Origin: Candidatus Kapaibacterium sp.
GTDB lineage: Bacteria > Bacteroidota > Ignavibacteria > Kapaibacteriales > UBA2268
Reading direction: 5' to 3'
NCBI GenBank assembly: GCA_027858275.1
Contig: JAQIDA010000251.1
Coordinates: 1-15,113, forward strand
DNA length: 15,113 nucleotides
In this document: piece after piece, positions 7,136-14,361 of the stretch
Layout: every line of letters starts with the position of its first letter
Position numbering within the stretch: position 1 is the first letter of the stretch
Made by a program: the position numbers and the translations under genes
The notes under the pieces: model-generated
Seen by the model: only the letters and a program-made list of their open reading frames with translations
Told to the model about the DNA's origin: nothing
Database searches by the model: none

Positions 7136-9460
7136 TCAGAAATATATTTGTTCTAATCTTTGCTTTTTACTAGTGGAATATCTGTCTTTTTCCTCGTAGG
7201 AATTAAACAGTCCTTCAATCACTTTATATTCCCTTGCGGCCCATTCTCTGTCGTCGAATATAGAAATGATACCTTCAGCCCAGAGTAGTTTTTGCTCATT
7301 ACCGGCAAGATTGCTCTGTCCGTCGGCATAAATCACACGAATAGTATCATCACCCATTTTAAGTGTTTTCAATCTGTTCGCCATTGCTTGATATTGCTCG
7401 GCTGTTTGGCAAGTGGCGGAGGCTTCTTTTAAGTATTTCGATTTCATATCTTCGTCTCCGAGCTCATGAGCCAGCGCGCCCATATATGCTTTGCACATAT
7501 AATCAGATTCCAATTCGCCTGCTTTTTCCAGCAAACGGCGAGCATTTTGATTGTCGCCCATAATTTTATTGACTACTTTTGCCAAATCGCAATAATTGTA
7601 TGCCGTTCGATTTGCATCGCTGTCGTAATTTTTCTCTAAGTCAACGATGGACTCAGCAGCGAGATCTTTTAAATCGAAAACATTAACCAAGTTTTTACTT
7701 AGTTTACAGAAATCGAAGAAGAAATCAATTCTATCAGCGATGAGTTTTTTGCTTGTGTTCTGAATCCACTCGTTATCATCAAGATGAGTTTTTACAGAGG
7801 TCATTAATTTGAAGTAATTATCAGTATTCAAAGCCTGTGAGTCGAGCAGAGCTTCCGCTGATGTCAGAAGTTTTCGCGCGTAATAAGGATCTTTGAGGGT
7901 CGACATCATATCATCGGTCAAAGCCATAAATTCTTTGAGAGTAACGGCTTTTTCTTCAATTTTCTGATATGCGTCATATTGATCTTGATTTGCTACGCGT
8001 TTTTCTAATTTTTCGTCAACTCTTTTGATCCAATCAGCATTGTCGGGGAAGTGTTTCTTAACGGCGGCGTTGGCGTTTTTCATCTCGTCCAAAGTCGTTA
8101 CAATTTCTTCGGCTTTTGTGAAAAGCTTTTCCGCTAATGCAGTATCTTCCAGGATTTCGATTGTTTTTTCAGCAACTTGGAGCATTTCGGGAGTAGTCAC
8201 GGCTTTTGCTTCAGCGAGGAATAGAATATCTCTTGCGAAATCTTTGTCGCCAAGCTTAAGTCCTACTTCAGTAAGCAATACTATATAGGCGTCAAATTTA
8301 GCGACATTGTCCACAGCTTTGCGATAAATCGCGGCTGCTTTTACTTTGTCAGCAAGATTAGTAATGATATCAGCGGCAATCACTGACAATTCAACAGGTG
8401 CATCCAAACCTTCGACCGTACGATCGTAGATTTCGCTTGCATATACTTTGTCATCCAAATCATCGATAACTGCTTGTGCGAGTGCGGCAAGATCCTTGGC
8501 GCCTTTCATTTTGCTTTCGGCGCGAGCATAGAATTTTTTGGCAAGTTCAATATTTCCCATTTCGGAAGCTATTGATTTGGCGAAAACGAGTAATTGAGCT
8601 TTATCGTTGATATCGTTCAATCCTTTTTCATAAGATTCGGCGGCAGAGTCTTTATTTTGGAATAGTTCCCAATATGCTTTTGCGAGATCGATGTTTTCTT
8701 CGCCGTTCATAGCGAAATCTTTGCCCTGATCCATCATCTCTTCGGCTTTTTCTTTGTCATCGCAGCAGAGCATAAATCCGTTTGCGAGTTTTACGAATTC
8801 TTTTGTGAACTGAGCGTCGTCCTCAACATCTTCGAGAACTTCAGCAGCCCAAGCTTTGTCGTCGAACAGAGCTTTGACGGCTTCGGCATACTCAACCGCA
8901 ACGTCGATTTCGTCAACGAGATTATCACCTTTTATGAAGAACAGCTTGGCACTGTCTTTGTCGTCTTTGATGAGATTTTCCGCAAGATTGCGATAATCCT
9001 TGATTTCCTTGCACAGCCCTTCCACTTTTTCAAGCAGTTGCTTAGCAAGTACTTCGTTGCCGAGATCGCTTTGAACATATCCGGCAATGGTCAGGAATTC
9101 ATTGATTTTTTTCGCGTCGTTGGCGGCATTTTCGAGAAGTTCCGTTGCTTTTTCTTTGTCATCTGAATATAAGGCCATGCTGTGACCGACTACGGCAAAT
9201 TCCATAGCCTCGAAGCAGCAATCTTCTGCTTCTTCGTACATATCAGCGGCATATTCCTTGTCTCCGAGTCCTTTTAGATGGACTTCAGCGACAAATACAT
9301 AATCAGCCGGTAAAGAGCATAAGCCCTCAGCGGTGTCGGCGAGTGATTTTGCGTAATCCTCGTCCTTAGGCTCTTGCAATGCTTCCAAAGCAAGCGCGCA
9401 GTATTCCTCGACCGATTTGCAATCGGCTTCGCGGGCTTCGAGGTGTGCTTTTGTTGCCAT
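7136..9460 (-). CDS. Large acidic TPR-like alpha-solenoid protein, function unknown
   Basis: 774 residues, no signal peptide or membrane segment, so probably cytoplasmic. It is almost entirely helical repeats. The motif (L/F)(G/D)DKx(Y/W/F)A followed by Y and A at TPR helix-B spacing recurs with the marker Ala at 37, 71, 105, 139, 171, 205, 239, 273, 307, 341, 375, 409 and 443: an exact 34-residue period with one 32-residue step. After about residue 480 the period loosens (33-51), with further copies near 528, 566, 601, 640, 673, 708 and 741, giving about 20 in all. This matches TPR/Sel1-type scaffolds that bind other proteins; no catalytic domain is seen. Several Cys occur but no CxxC. The start is well supported: AGGAGAA precedes the ATG by about 6 bases. 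A 213-base gap separates it from slyD, so it may have its own promoter, though I found no convincing one. Partner unknown. Confidence 0.85.
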   Translation of the reverse strand: MATKAHLEAREADCKSVEEYCALALEALQEPKDEDYAKSLADTAEGLCSLPADYVFVAEVHLKGLGDKEYAADMYEEAEDCCFEAMEFAVVGHSMALYSDDKEKATELLENAANDAKKINEFLTIAGYVQSDLGNEVLAKQLLEKVEGLCKEIKDYRNLAENLIKDDKDSAKLFFIKGDNLVDEIDVAVEYAEAVKALFDDKAWAAEVLEDVEDDAQFTKEFVKLANGFMLCCDDKEKAEEMMDQGKDFAMNGEENIDLAKAYWELFQNKDSAAESYEKGLNDINDKAQLLVFAKSIASEMGNIELAKKFYARAESKMKGAKDLAALAQAVIDDLDDKVYASEIYDRTVEGLDAPVELSVIAADIITNLADKVKAAAIYRKAVDNVAKFDAYIVLLTEVGLKLGDKDFARDILFLAEAKAVTTPEMLQVAEKTIEILEDTALAEKLFTKAEEIVTTLDEMKNANAAVKKHFPDNADWIKRVDEKLEKRVANQDQYDAYQKIEEKAVTLKEFMALTDDMMSTLKDPYYARKLLTSAEALLDSQALNTDNYFKLMTSVKTHLDDNEWIQNTSKKLIADRIDFFFDFCKLSKNLVNVFDLKDLAAESIVDLEKNYDSDANRTAYNYCDLAKVVNKIMGDNQNARRLLEKAGELESDYMCKAYMGALAHELGDEDMKSKYLKEASATCQTAEQYQAMANRLKTLKMGDDTIRVIYADGQSNLAGNEQKLLWAEGIISIFDDREWAAREYKVIEGLFNSYEEKDRYSTSKKQRLEQIYF

Positions 9461-9624
9461 AATGTTCTCCTACTGTTTTGTTTTTGATTTATTGTTATCA
9501 ATTTCTTTCTTATTCACGAGAGAGAATTCAGATAAAATCAAACAACTTAAGAACGTGTCGCATTTTTCAGCGACAGGCAGACTATTTATAATTGACAGTA
9601 TTGGTATCGACTAATCCAAGCTGA

Positions 9625-9650
9625 CAACAAGGGGTTGCAACCCCTTGTTG
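9625..9650. repeat. Perfect 26-base palindrome downstream of slyD
   Basis: CAACAAGGGGTTG at 9625-9637 is followed at once by its exact reverse complement at 9638-9650. It starts 24 bases after the slyD stop on the minus strand. It can form a strong hairpin but has no T-tract on either side, so it is not a standard intrinsic terminator. It may be an mRNA-stabilising or Rho-assisting hairpin, an operator, or a small dispersed repeat. Confidence 0.75.
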
Positions 9651-9673
9651 CGCAGCAGAGATTTCTAAATTCA

Positions 9674-10102
9674 TCAGTCGATAGATACTAATTCAAGATC
9701 GAAAACCAATTCCTGTCCCGAAAGGGGATGGTTGGCATCGAGAACAATATCCGTTTCGGTAATGTCCGCAACTCTAACGGGAATTATATCGCCGTTTTCG
9801 TTGGTCATTTCCAATGTGTCGCCGACCTTTGGTTCAACGCCTTCAGGCAATTGCTTGAGATCAACTTTGAGAAGCAATTCTTTGCGATATTCGCCGTAAG
9901 CTTCCGCAATAGGGATATTAATTGTTTTCTTTTCGCCGACTTCCATGCCGATGATACCGTTTTCAAAACCGGGAATTACTTGATTACTTCCGAGTTTAAA
10001 ACTCAAAGGATCGCGTCCTTCGGATGTGTCAAACGTGTTTCCGTCTGTCAATTTGCCTGTGTAATGTACTTTTACTGTGTCGTCTTTTTTTGCCTTTGCC
10101 AT
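9674..10102 (-). CDS. slyD: SlyD-type FKBP peptidyl-prolyl cis-trans isomerase
   Basis: Cytoplasmic prolyl isomerase and folding helper of the FKBP family; 142 residues. The FKBP half begins at about residue 8 (VKVHYTGKL, with Tyr14), has the pocket residues FD at 24-25, VIPG at 42-45 and AYG at 68-70. An insert-in-flap chaperone domain spans roughly 71-118 (LPEGVEPKVGD, the family's substrate-holding part). The SlyD signature DANHPLSGQELVF lies at 122-134. It lacks the His/Cys-rich metal-binding tail of E. coli SlyD, as many homologues do. The start is supported by AGGA about 7 bases upstream. qmoB lies 246 bases upstream on the same strand, and a candidate promoter sits in that gap, so it is probably transcribed separately. 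A role in maturing the neighbouring Fe-S proteins is possible, but that is only a guess from position. Confidence 0.93.
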   Translation of the reverse strand: MAKAKKDDTVKVHYTGKLTDGNTFDTSEGRDPLSFKLGSNQVIPGFENGIIGMEVGEKKTINIPIAEAYGEYRKELLLKVDLKQLPEGVEPKVGDTLEMTNENGDIIPVRVADITETDIVLDANHPLSGQELVFDLELVSID

Positions 10103-10159
10103 TTTCTAGTCCTGTTTACTTTAAATAAAACTTAATTCACACTGGTTGTCACTTCTTCA

Positions 10160-10189
10160 ATAATCGTACCGGTTTGATCAGGTTGTCAA
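10160..10189 (-). promoter_or_regulatory. Candidate sigma70-type promoter of slyD
   Basis: On the minus strand a perfect TTGACA (10189-10184) is followed after 18 bases by GATTAT (10165-10160; 4/6 match to TATAAT). It would start transcription about 50 bases before the slyD ATG. A perfect TATAAT (10194-10189) overlaps the -35 box but has no good -35 of its own. The remainder of the gap 10103-10348 holds only the palindrome next to qmoB. Confidence 0.4.
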
Positions 10190-10314
10190 TTATAGTCTGA
10201 GTTGTTTAATTAAATCTGTTATTTATATTTATTTTCAAATGCCTTAGACACTCTCTTGAATGCCTTACAGCTTTCTTCCCACTCGACTCTATATCTTATT
10301 CGTTTTCAGCAGCT

Positions 10315-10336
10315 ACCTCCGGGTTAACCCGGAGGT
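10315..10336. repeat. Perfect 22-base palindrome downstream of qmoB
   Basis: ACCTCCGGGTT at 10315-10325 is followed at once by its exact reverse complement at 10326-10336. It lies 13 bases after the qmoB stop on the minus strand. As with the palindrome after slyD, there is no T-tract after it on either strand. It probably marks the 3' end of the qmoAB transcript, but by what mechanism is unclear. Confidence 0.75.
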
Positions 10337-10348
10337 TGAGCGAATCTC

Positions 10349-12550
10349 CTACATTTCCTTATAAGGATTCGGTCCCATGTCTTCAATGACTTTAGCGAAA
10401 GTATTGAAAATATCGGGAAGTTTATCATATTCATCAATCGAGAGCATGTGAAGTTCCACACGTTCAGGTTCGAGAACGAGTTGTTTCAATTTTTCCTGAA
10501 CATTTTCCATTCTCTGATTAGCTAACTCACTGCCCTTAATGAAGTGACATTGATAATCATCACCGTATTTACAGCCAATCAGCAAAGCTCCGTCAAATCC
10601 TGCAGCCAATGAATCAGCTATCCAGCTTGTGCTGACAGATCCGAGGCAGCGTACGGGTATTACTCTGATATGCGGCGAAATCTTCATGCGTTTGCGTCCG
10701 ACAATATCAAGCGAAGGATAGGCATCGTTTTCGCAGAGGAAAGCGATAATTCTCGGAGTAGCCACATCGTCATCTTCTTCAGTCGGCACATAGATAGATT
10801 TTATCATCTGAGATACAATCTGAACCGAATAATTCTTGAAGCTGATAATTCTTTCCGGACATGCACCCATACATATACCGCAACGGCGGCAACGATTAGG
10901 ATTCGGCATCGGAGTGCCTTTGATATCTTCTTCAAGCGCGCCGAAAGGACATTCTTCCGTACAGCGTTTGCACTGAGTACATCTTTGGAAGAAGAAATCC
11001 GGGAAAGTTCTGTCACCCGAACGAGGATGAACAGCCGTTCCTATTCTGATATTTTCTAATATTTGCATTGCTTTTAACGAAGCTCCGAAAGCGTCATTTT
11101 TAGACGCGAGTGTATCCATTGGCTGGCGAACTGAGCCGCAAGCGTAAATACCCGTTCTGCGAGTTTCATAAGGGAAACATATATAATGTGAATCGGGGAA
11201 ACCGTAATGCAATGTCGGAAGTTCCGGACCTTGAATATATTTGAGATTCAAGCACGATTCCGTCGGAATAGTGAAATCCTCTTCGGGATCTTCCGGCAAT
11301 TCGATTTTGTCGGGAACCGTTGAAGGAACCATGCCGGCGGCAAGCACAACCAAATCAGCTTCAATACTGATTTTCTCGCCTATCAAAGTGCCGTCTATAT
11401 CGACGCGGATGTTATCATTTCCGGCGTCTGCCATTTCACTGATTTCGCCTTTTGTGAGGAATATATTATCCTCATTTTGTACTTTTTTATAGAATTGCTC
11501 GTATTTCCCGGGTGTACGCATATCTTTATAAATCACATAGATATTAGCGTCGGGATATGTTTCGCGGAGATACATCGCCTGTTTCAGCGAGGTCATACAG
11601 CAAACCGATGAGCAATAAGGGAGATGATCTTTGTCTCTCGATCCGGCGCATTGAACAAACACAATGTTTTGAACTTTAGCGGAATCTGAAGGACGCACGA
11701 TATTGCCGGCTTTGGCAAGTGCTTCCATCTCAATATTAGTGATTACATTTTTGAATTTCCCGTATCCGAGATAACCAAGTTTTTCAGGATTATAAGGTTT
11801 CCAACCGGTCGCCTGAATGATTGTTCCCACTTGGAATTTCAAATCTTTTCCGTCAATTTTCGCTTCTACGTCGAACATACCCGGTTGCCCGGATGTTTTT
11901 TCGATCACGCATGAAGTCAGAACTTTTATTTTCGGAATCGCTTCTATTTCTCCGATCAATTCATCAATCGGGTTGAGTTCGAGATCATAATGAGGAGCGT
12001 TTCTCGGTGTCAGCTTATGTAGTTTTCGCATGAAGCCGCCGAGTTCCGGAGCTTTTTCTGCTATTACAACAGGATAACCGGCTTTTGCTGAGGCTATCGC
12101 TGCGGTCATTCCCGTGAAGCCACCGCCGACAACCATTACGGTATCGTTGATGTCCAAAACCATCGGTTCGGGTATTTCGCTTGCGACACCTTTGATAAGA
12201 CCCATTCTCATATAATCAGTCGCGAGGTCTTGGATGTCGTCATTATTTGGTTCGTGTGACCAAGCGACTCCTTCGCGCAAATTAACCCGTTCGGTCAGAA
12301 TATCGAATTTAAATATATCCGTATGGTATCTCAACGAACTCGCGCCGATTACTACGCCGTCAAGTTCTTCCGCTTTTATGTCATCTCTGACCAAGTCAGC
12401 GCCTTTTGTCGTGCAAAGACCGGGAACAACTTTCACTAAATGAACATGTTCTTCTTTTTTCAGGTCCTCAGCGAGCTTTTCACAATCAATAGCTTTGGAT
12501 ATTTCGAAATCGGGGCATATATAAATACCAAATTTTTTAGCGTCAGCCAT
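10349..12550 (-). CDS. qmoB: QmoB-like HdrA/MvhD fusion flavoprotein with two [4Fe-4S] clusters
   Basis: Soluble electron-transfer subunit; 733 residues, close to the usual QmoB length. About 1-130 is an HdrA-type N-terminal region (Cys12, Cys23, Cys46 visible). The FAD-binding fold starts with VVGGGFTG (140-147), and IQATGW and LAAGM follow. The HdrA-specific Fe-S motif is intact: CAGSRD (Cys301), then Cys313, Cys317 and Cys318. Two complete ferredoxin motifs follow: Cys524/527/530/534 and Cys554/557/560/564. The C-terminal third (about 600-715) is an MvhD-like domain with Cys606, 635, 660 and 668. In known Qmo complexes this subunit passes electrons between quinone, through QmoC, and APS reductase, possibly by flavin bifurcation. 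It begins one base after qmoA, with a strong AAGGAGG site. No qmoC follows; the next gene is slyD. A generic HdrA-like role is the main alternative. Confidence 0.85.
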   Translation of the reverse strand: MADAKKFGIYICPDFEISKAIDCEKLAEDLKKEEHVHLVKVVPGLCTTKGADLVRDDIKAEELDGVVIGASSLRYHTDIFKFDILTERVNLREGVAWSHEPNNDDIQDLATDYMRMGLIKGVASEIPEPMVLDINDTVMVVGGGFTGMTAAIASAKAGYPVVIAEKAPELGGFMRKLHKLTPRNAPHYDLELNPIDELIGEIEAIPKIKVLTSCVIEKTSGQPGMFDVEAKIDGKDLKFQVGTIIQATGWKPYNPEKLGYLGYGKFKNVITNIEMEALAKAGNIVRPSDSAKVQNIVFVQCAGSRDKDHLPYCSSVCCMTSLKQAMYLRETYPDANIYVIYKDMRTPGKYEQFYKKVQNEDNIFLTKGEISEMADAGNDNIRVDIDGTLIGEKISIEADLVVLAAGMVPSTVPDKIELPEDPEEDFTIPTESCLNLKYIQGPELPTLHYGFPDSHYICFPYETRRTGIYACGSVRQPMDTLASKNDAFGASLKAMQILENIRIGTAVHPRSGDRTFPDFFFQRCTQCKRCTEECPFGALEEDIKGTPMPNPNRCRRCGICMGACPERIISFKNYSVQIVSQMIKSIYVPTEEDDDVATPRIIAFLCENDAYPSLDIVGRKRMKISPHIRVIPVRCLGSVSTSWIADSLAAGFDGALLIGCKYGDDYQCHFIKGSELANQRMENVQEKLKQLVLEPERVELHMLSIDEYDKLPDIFNTFAKVIEDMGPNPYKEM

Positions 12551-12551
12551 A

Positions 12552-13814
12552 TTATTTGCCCTCCTTAATAATGTGAATAGCTTTCATCGCTGCACCCGTA
12601 GCGTCTTGAACAGAGCTTGCTACGTCGTTGGGAGCAGCACAAACACCGCAAGCTATTATCCCGCGATCCTTGTCAGTTTTGATAAAACCGCATCCGTCGA
12701 GCATTGTTTTATCCGGGAAAGTGTCAGTGTTCGGTTTCATACCGGTGGCGAGAACAACCAAATCAACTTTTATCTGATCTAAACCGGTGCCGAGTGTATC
12801 TTCGGATTCAACAATCATCTGATCCGAATTCGGGTCATTGATAACTTTGGCAATCTTGCCGCGCTTCAAATGCAATTTCTCGTCTTTTTTGGATTCCTCA
12901 TAGAAATCCTCGTAGCAACCCGGTGTGCGGATATCTATATAACAAATATATATTTCAGCGTCGGGGAACTCTTCTCTTATATATCGAACTTGTTTCAGTG
13001 AGGCCATACAGCAAATCGTCGAGCAGAATTCCTGATGGTTTTCGTCACGTGAGCCTGCGCTCTGAACAAAAGCTATTTTGTCAATTTTGCTGTCTTTGCC
13101 CGCTATTTGAATCTTGCCGCCGGTCGGACCGTTAGCAGAGGCAAGGCGTTCGAGTTCTACGTTTGTGATAACGTTAGCGTTTCCTTTATACCGCAGTTCT
13201 GTCAGATTGTCAGCGTTGTAAGGAGTCCAACCTGTAGCCCAGATTATAGCCTTGACACGCATTTCGACAATTTCTTCCTTCTGATCGAGATCGATAATAT
13301 CGGAACAAACAGACGCTATGTTTTTGGCTTCATCGTCTGAAAGAGCGTCTTTGTCGAAGACATACTTCATCGGGAAAGCGTTATTATAAGGCAGGAAAAT
13401 CGCCTTGCGATTGTCGAGACCGTAATTAAAATCATTTTTCAGAACAGTCGCGCATTTGTCGATACAATTTTCAATATCCGTATCAGTTGCGTCCTCGTTG
13501 ATATAGCGAGGAGTGATTTTCACTTTCACAGTGTAATCGCCGGGTTCTCCTTCGACGGAGACTACTTCGGCGAGAGTTGAAAGATTGATTTTCGGATTGT
13601 CACGCAATCGGCGTATATTTACTTCGAGTCCGCAAGAGGGCGGACAGAGTTTCGGAAAATATTGGTTCAGCTGAGCAACTCGGCCGCCAATATTCGGCAT
13701 CTTCTCAATTAAACTGACCGTAAAACCGGTTTCGGCGGTTTCAAGCGCCGCCGTCAGACCGGCAATTCCGGCTCCGACAACCAGCAGGTCAGATGTAAAT
13801 TTTTGTTTATCCAT
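12552..13814 (-). CDS. qmoA: QmoA-like HdrA family FAD oxidoreductase
   Basis: FAD-binding HdrA-like subunit; 420 residues, the usual QmoA length. The dinucleotide fold opens with LVVGAGIAG (11-19), then GGRVAQLNQYFPKLCPPSCG (Cys57, Cys61), a QmoA-like stretch. IWATGW (191-196) and LATGM (355-359) are further flavoprotein motifs. The HdrA-type Fe-S motif reads QSAGSRD with Ser252 where QmoB here has Cys, but Cys264, Cys268 and Cys269 are kept. The stretch 104-175, where I recall related proteins carrying ferredoxin-type cysteines, has only scattered Cys (117, 121, 170). In the Qmo complex it pairs with QmoB. I chose the ATG at 13814; a GTG at 13820 in the same frame adds two residues and has an equally good GGGAAG spacing. 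I saw no clear promoter; TTGACT on the minus strand at 13932-13927 lacks a good -10. First gene of the coupled qmoAB pair. Confidence 0.85.
   Translation of the reverse strand: MDKQKFTSDLLVVGAGIAGLTAALETAETGFTVSLIEKMPNIGGRVAQLNQYFPKLCPPSCGLEVNIRRLRDNPKINLSTLAEVVSVEGEPGDYTVKVKITPRYINEDATDTDIENCIDKCATVLKNDFNYGLDNRKAIFLPYNNAFPMKYVFDKDALSDDEAKNIASVCSDIIDLDQKEEIVEMRVKAIIWATGWTPYNADNLTELRYKGNANVITNVELERLASANGPTGGKIQIAGKDSKIDKIAFVQSAGSRDENHQEFCSTICCMASLKQVRYIREEFPDAEIYICYIDIRTPGCYEDFYEESKKDEKLHLKRGKIAKVINDPNSDQMIVESEDTLGTGLDQIKVDLVVLATGMKPNTDTFPDKTMLDGCGFIKTDKDRGIIACGVCAAPNDVASSVQDATGAAMKAIHIIKEGK
12560..12566 (-). promoter_or_regulatory. qmoB ribosome binding site inside the end of qmoA
   Basis: AAGGAGG lies 9 bases before the qmoB ATG and is formed by the Lys-Glu-Gly codons at the very end of qmoA. 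With the one-base gap between stop and start, this implies translational coupling and an equal ratio of the two subunits. Confidence 0.85.
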
Positions 13815-14069
13815 AATCACAGAACTTCCCGATAATTTGAATATTTATTTTATCTATATTATTTTCTAAATAATTACGCTGTTTGTATAACAGAGCTTCT
13901 TCATAAATGCGCCTCAACAAATAATTAGTCAAGGCAAATAAATCTTTCTCTAACTCAGCTTTATTACTGAGTTTGCAGACTTTTTCATAAAGAATATATC
14001 TCTATGATAATGATATAACAAATAATTAGAGTTTACTGTAATCAGAATGTTGTTTTAAGAAAGATTTTT
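13815..14069. other. AT-rich divergent intergenic region
   Basis: This is the qmoA-side half of the 540-base gap between the divergent qmoA and DUF3078 genes. It must hold the qmoA promoter, but I see no convincing -35/-10 pair. A 7-bp inverted repeat (AACTCAG 13952-13958 with CTGAGTT 13967-13973) is present, too weak to call. No open reading frame of interest and no RNA gene were seen. Confidence 0.5.
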
Positions 14070-14163
14070 GAACAGGATTACGCGGATTAAGAGGATATAC
14101 AGGATTAAGAGAAAGAATCGATTCTTAATCCTCTTAATCCGCAAAATCCTAATAATCCTGTTC
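14070..14163. repeat. Palindromic repeat element with 9-base AATCC period, copy 1
   Basis: The element opens with GAACAGGATT and closes with AATCCTGTTC. In the left arm GGATT/GGATA begins at 14075, 14084, 14093 and 14102. In the right arm AATCC begins at 14127, 14136, 14145 and 14154. Both arms thus have an exact 9-base period and mirror each other around a perfect AGAATCGATTCT centre (14114-14125). As RNA or single-stranded DNA it would fold into a long imperfect hairpin. It has no coding capacity I trust. It looks like a dispersed intergenic element of a MITE- or REP-like kind. Confidence 0.8.
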
Positions 14164-14172
14164 AAGACTCTT

Positions 14173-14273
14173 TAAACTGGATTGAAGAAGATTGAGAGAA
14201 TGGGCAAGATTAAGAATGAAAAACATACAATTCTTAATCCTCTTAATCCGGGTAATCCTTAAAATCCTGTTCA
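14173..14273. repeat. Palindromic repeat element with 9-base AATCC period, copy 2 (left arm decayed)
   Basis: The right arm (14231-14273) repeats the right arm of copy 1 almost base for base, with AATCC at 14236, 14245, 14254 and 14263. The left arm is degenerate, but GATTAAGAAT (14208-14217) still pairs perfectly with ATTCTTAATC (14230-14239) around a 12-base loop. The left boundary is approximate. Two tandem copies with one eroded arm suggest an older duplication. Confidence 0.7.
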
Positions 14274-14361
14274 TATCTTAAAATCAATTCCGCATGCAAT
14301 AAAAACATTCGGAAATTGTTATGAAATGCAATTATTGAATTTTGTTTTTTATGTGAATAAT

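Noticed and set aside
9556..9575. Short hairpin TGTCGC/GCGACA upstream of the solenoid gene
   Set aside because: A 6-bp stem with an 8-base loop is expected by chance, and no T-tract or known motif accompanies it.
9592..9620. Perfect TTGACA on the + strand between slyD and the solenoid gene
   Set aside because: No -10 box lies at 16-18 bases, and no + strand gene follows.
9728..10135. 135-residue + strand reading frame opposite slyD
   Set aside because: It is the antisense shadow of a clear SlyD gene and has no domain or good start signal.
13952..13973. 7-bp inverted repeat upstream of qmoA
   Set aside because: It is too short and AT-rich to call an operator or terminator.
14070..14273. 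Possible CRISPR array from the regularly spaced AATCC units
   Set aside because: The 9-base period leaves no room for spacers, the arms are inverted rather than direct, and no cas gene is near.
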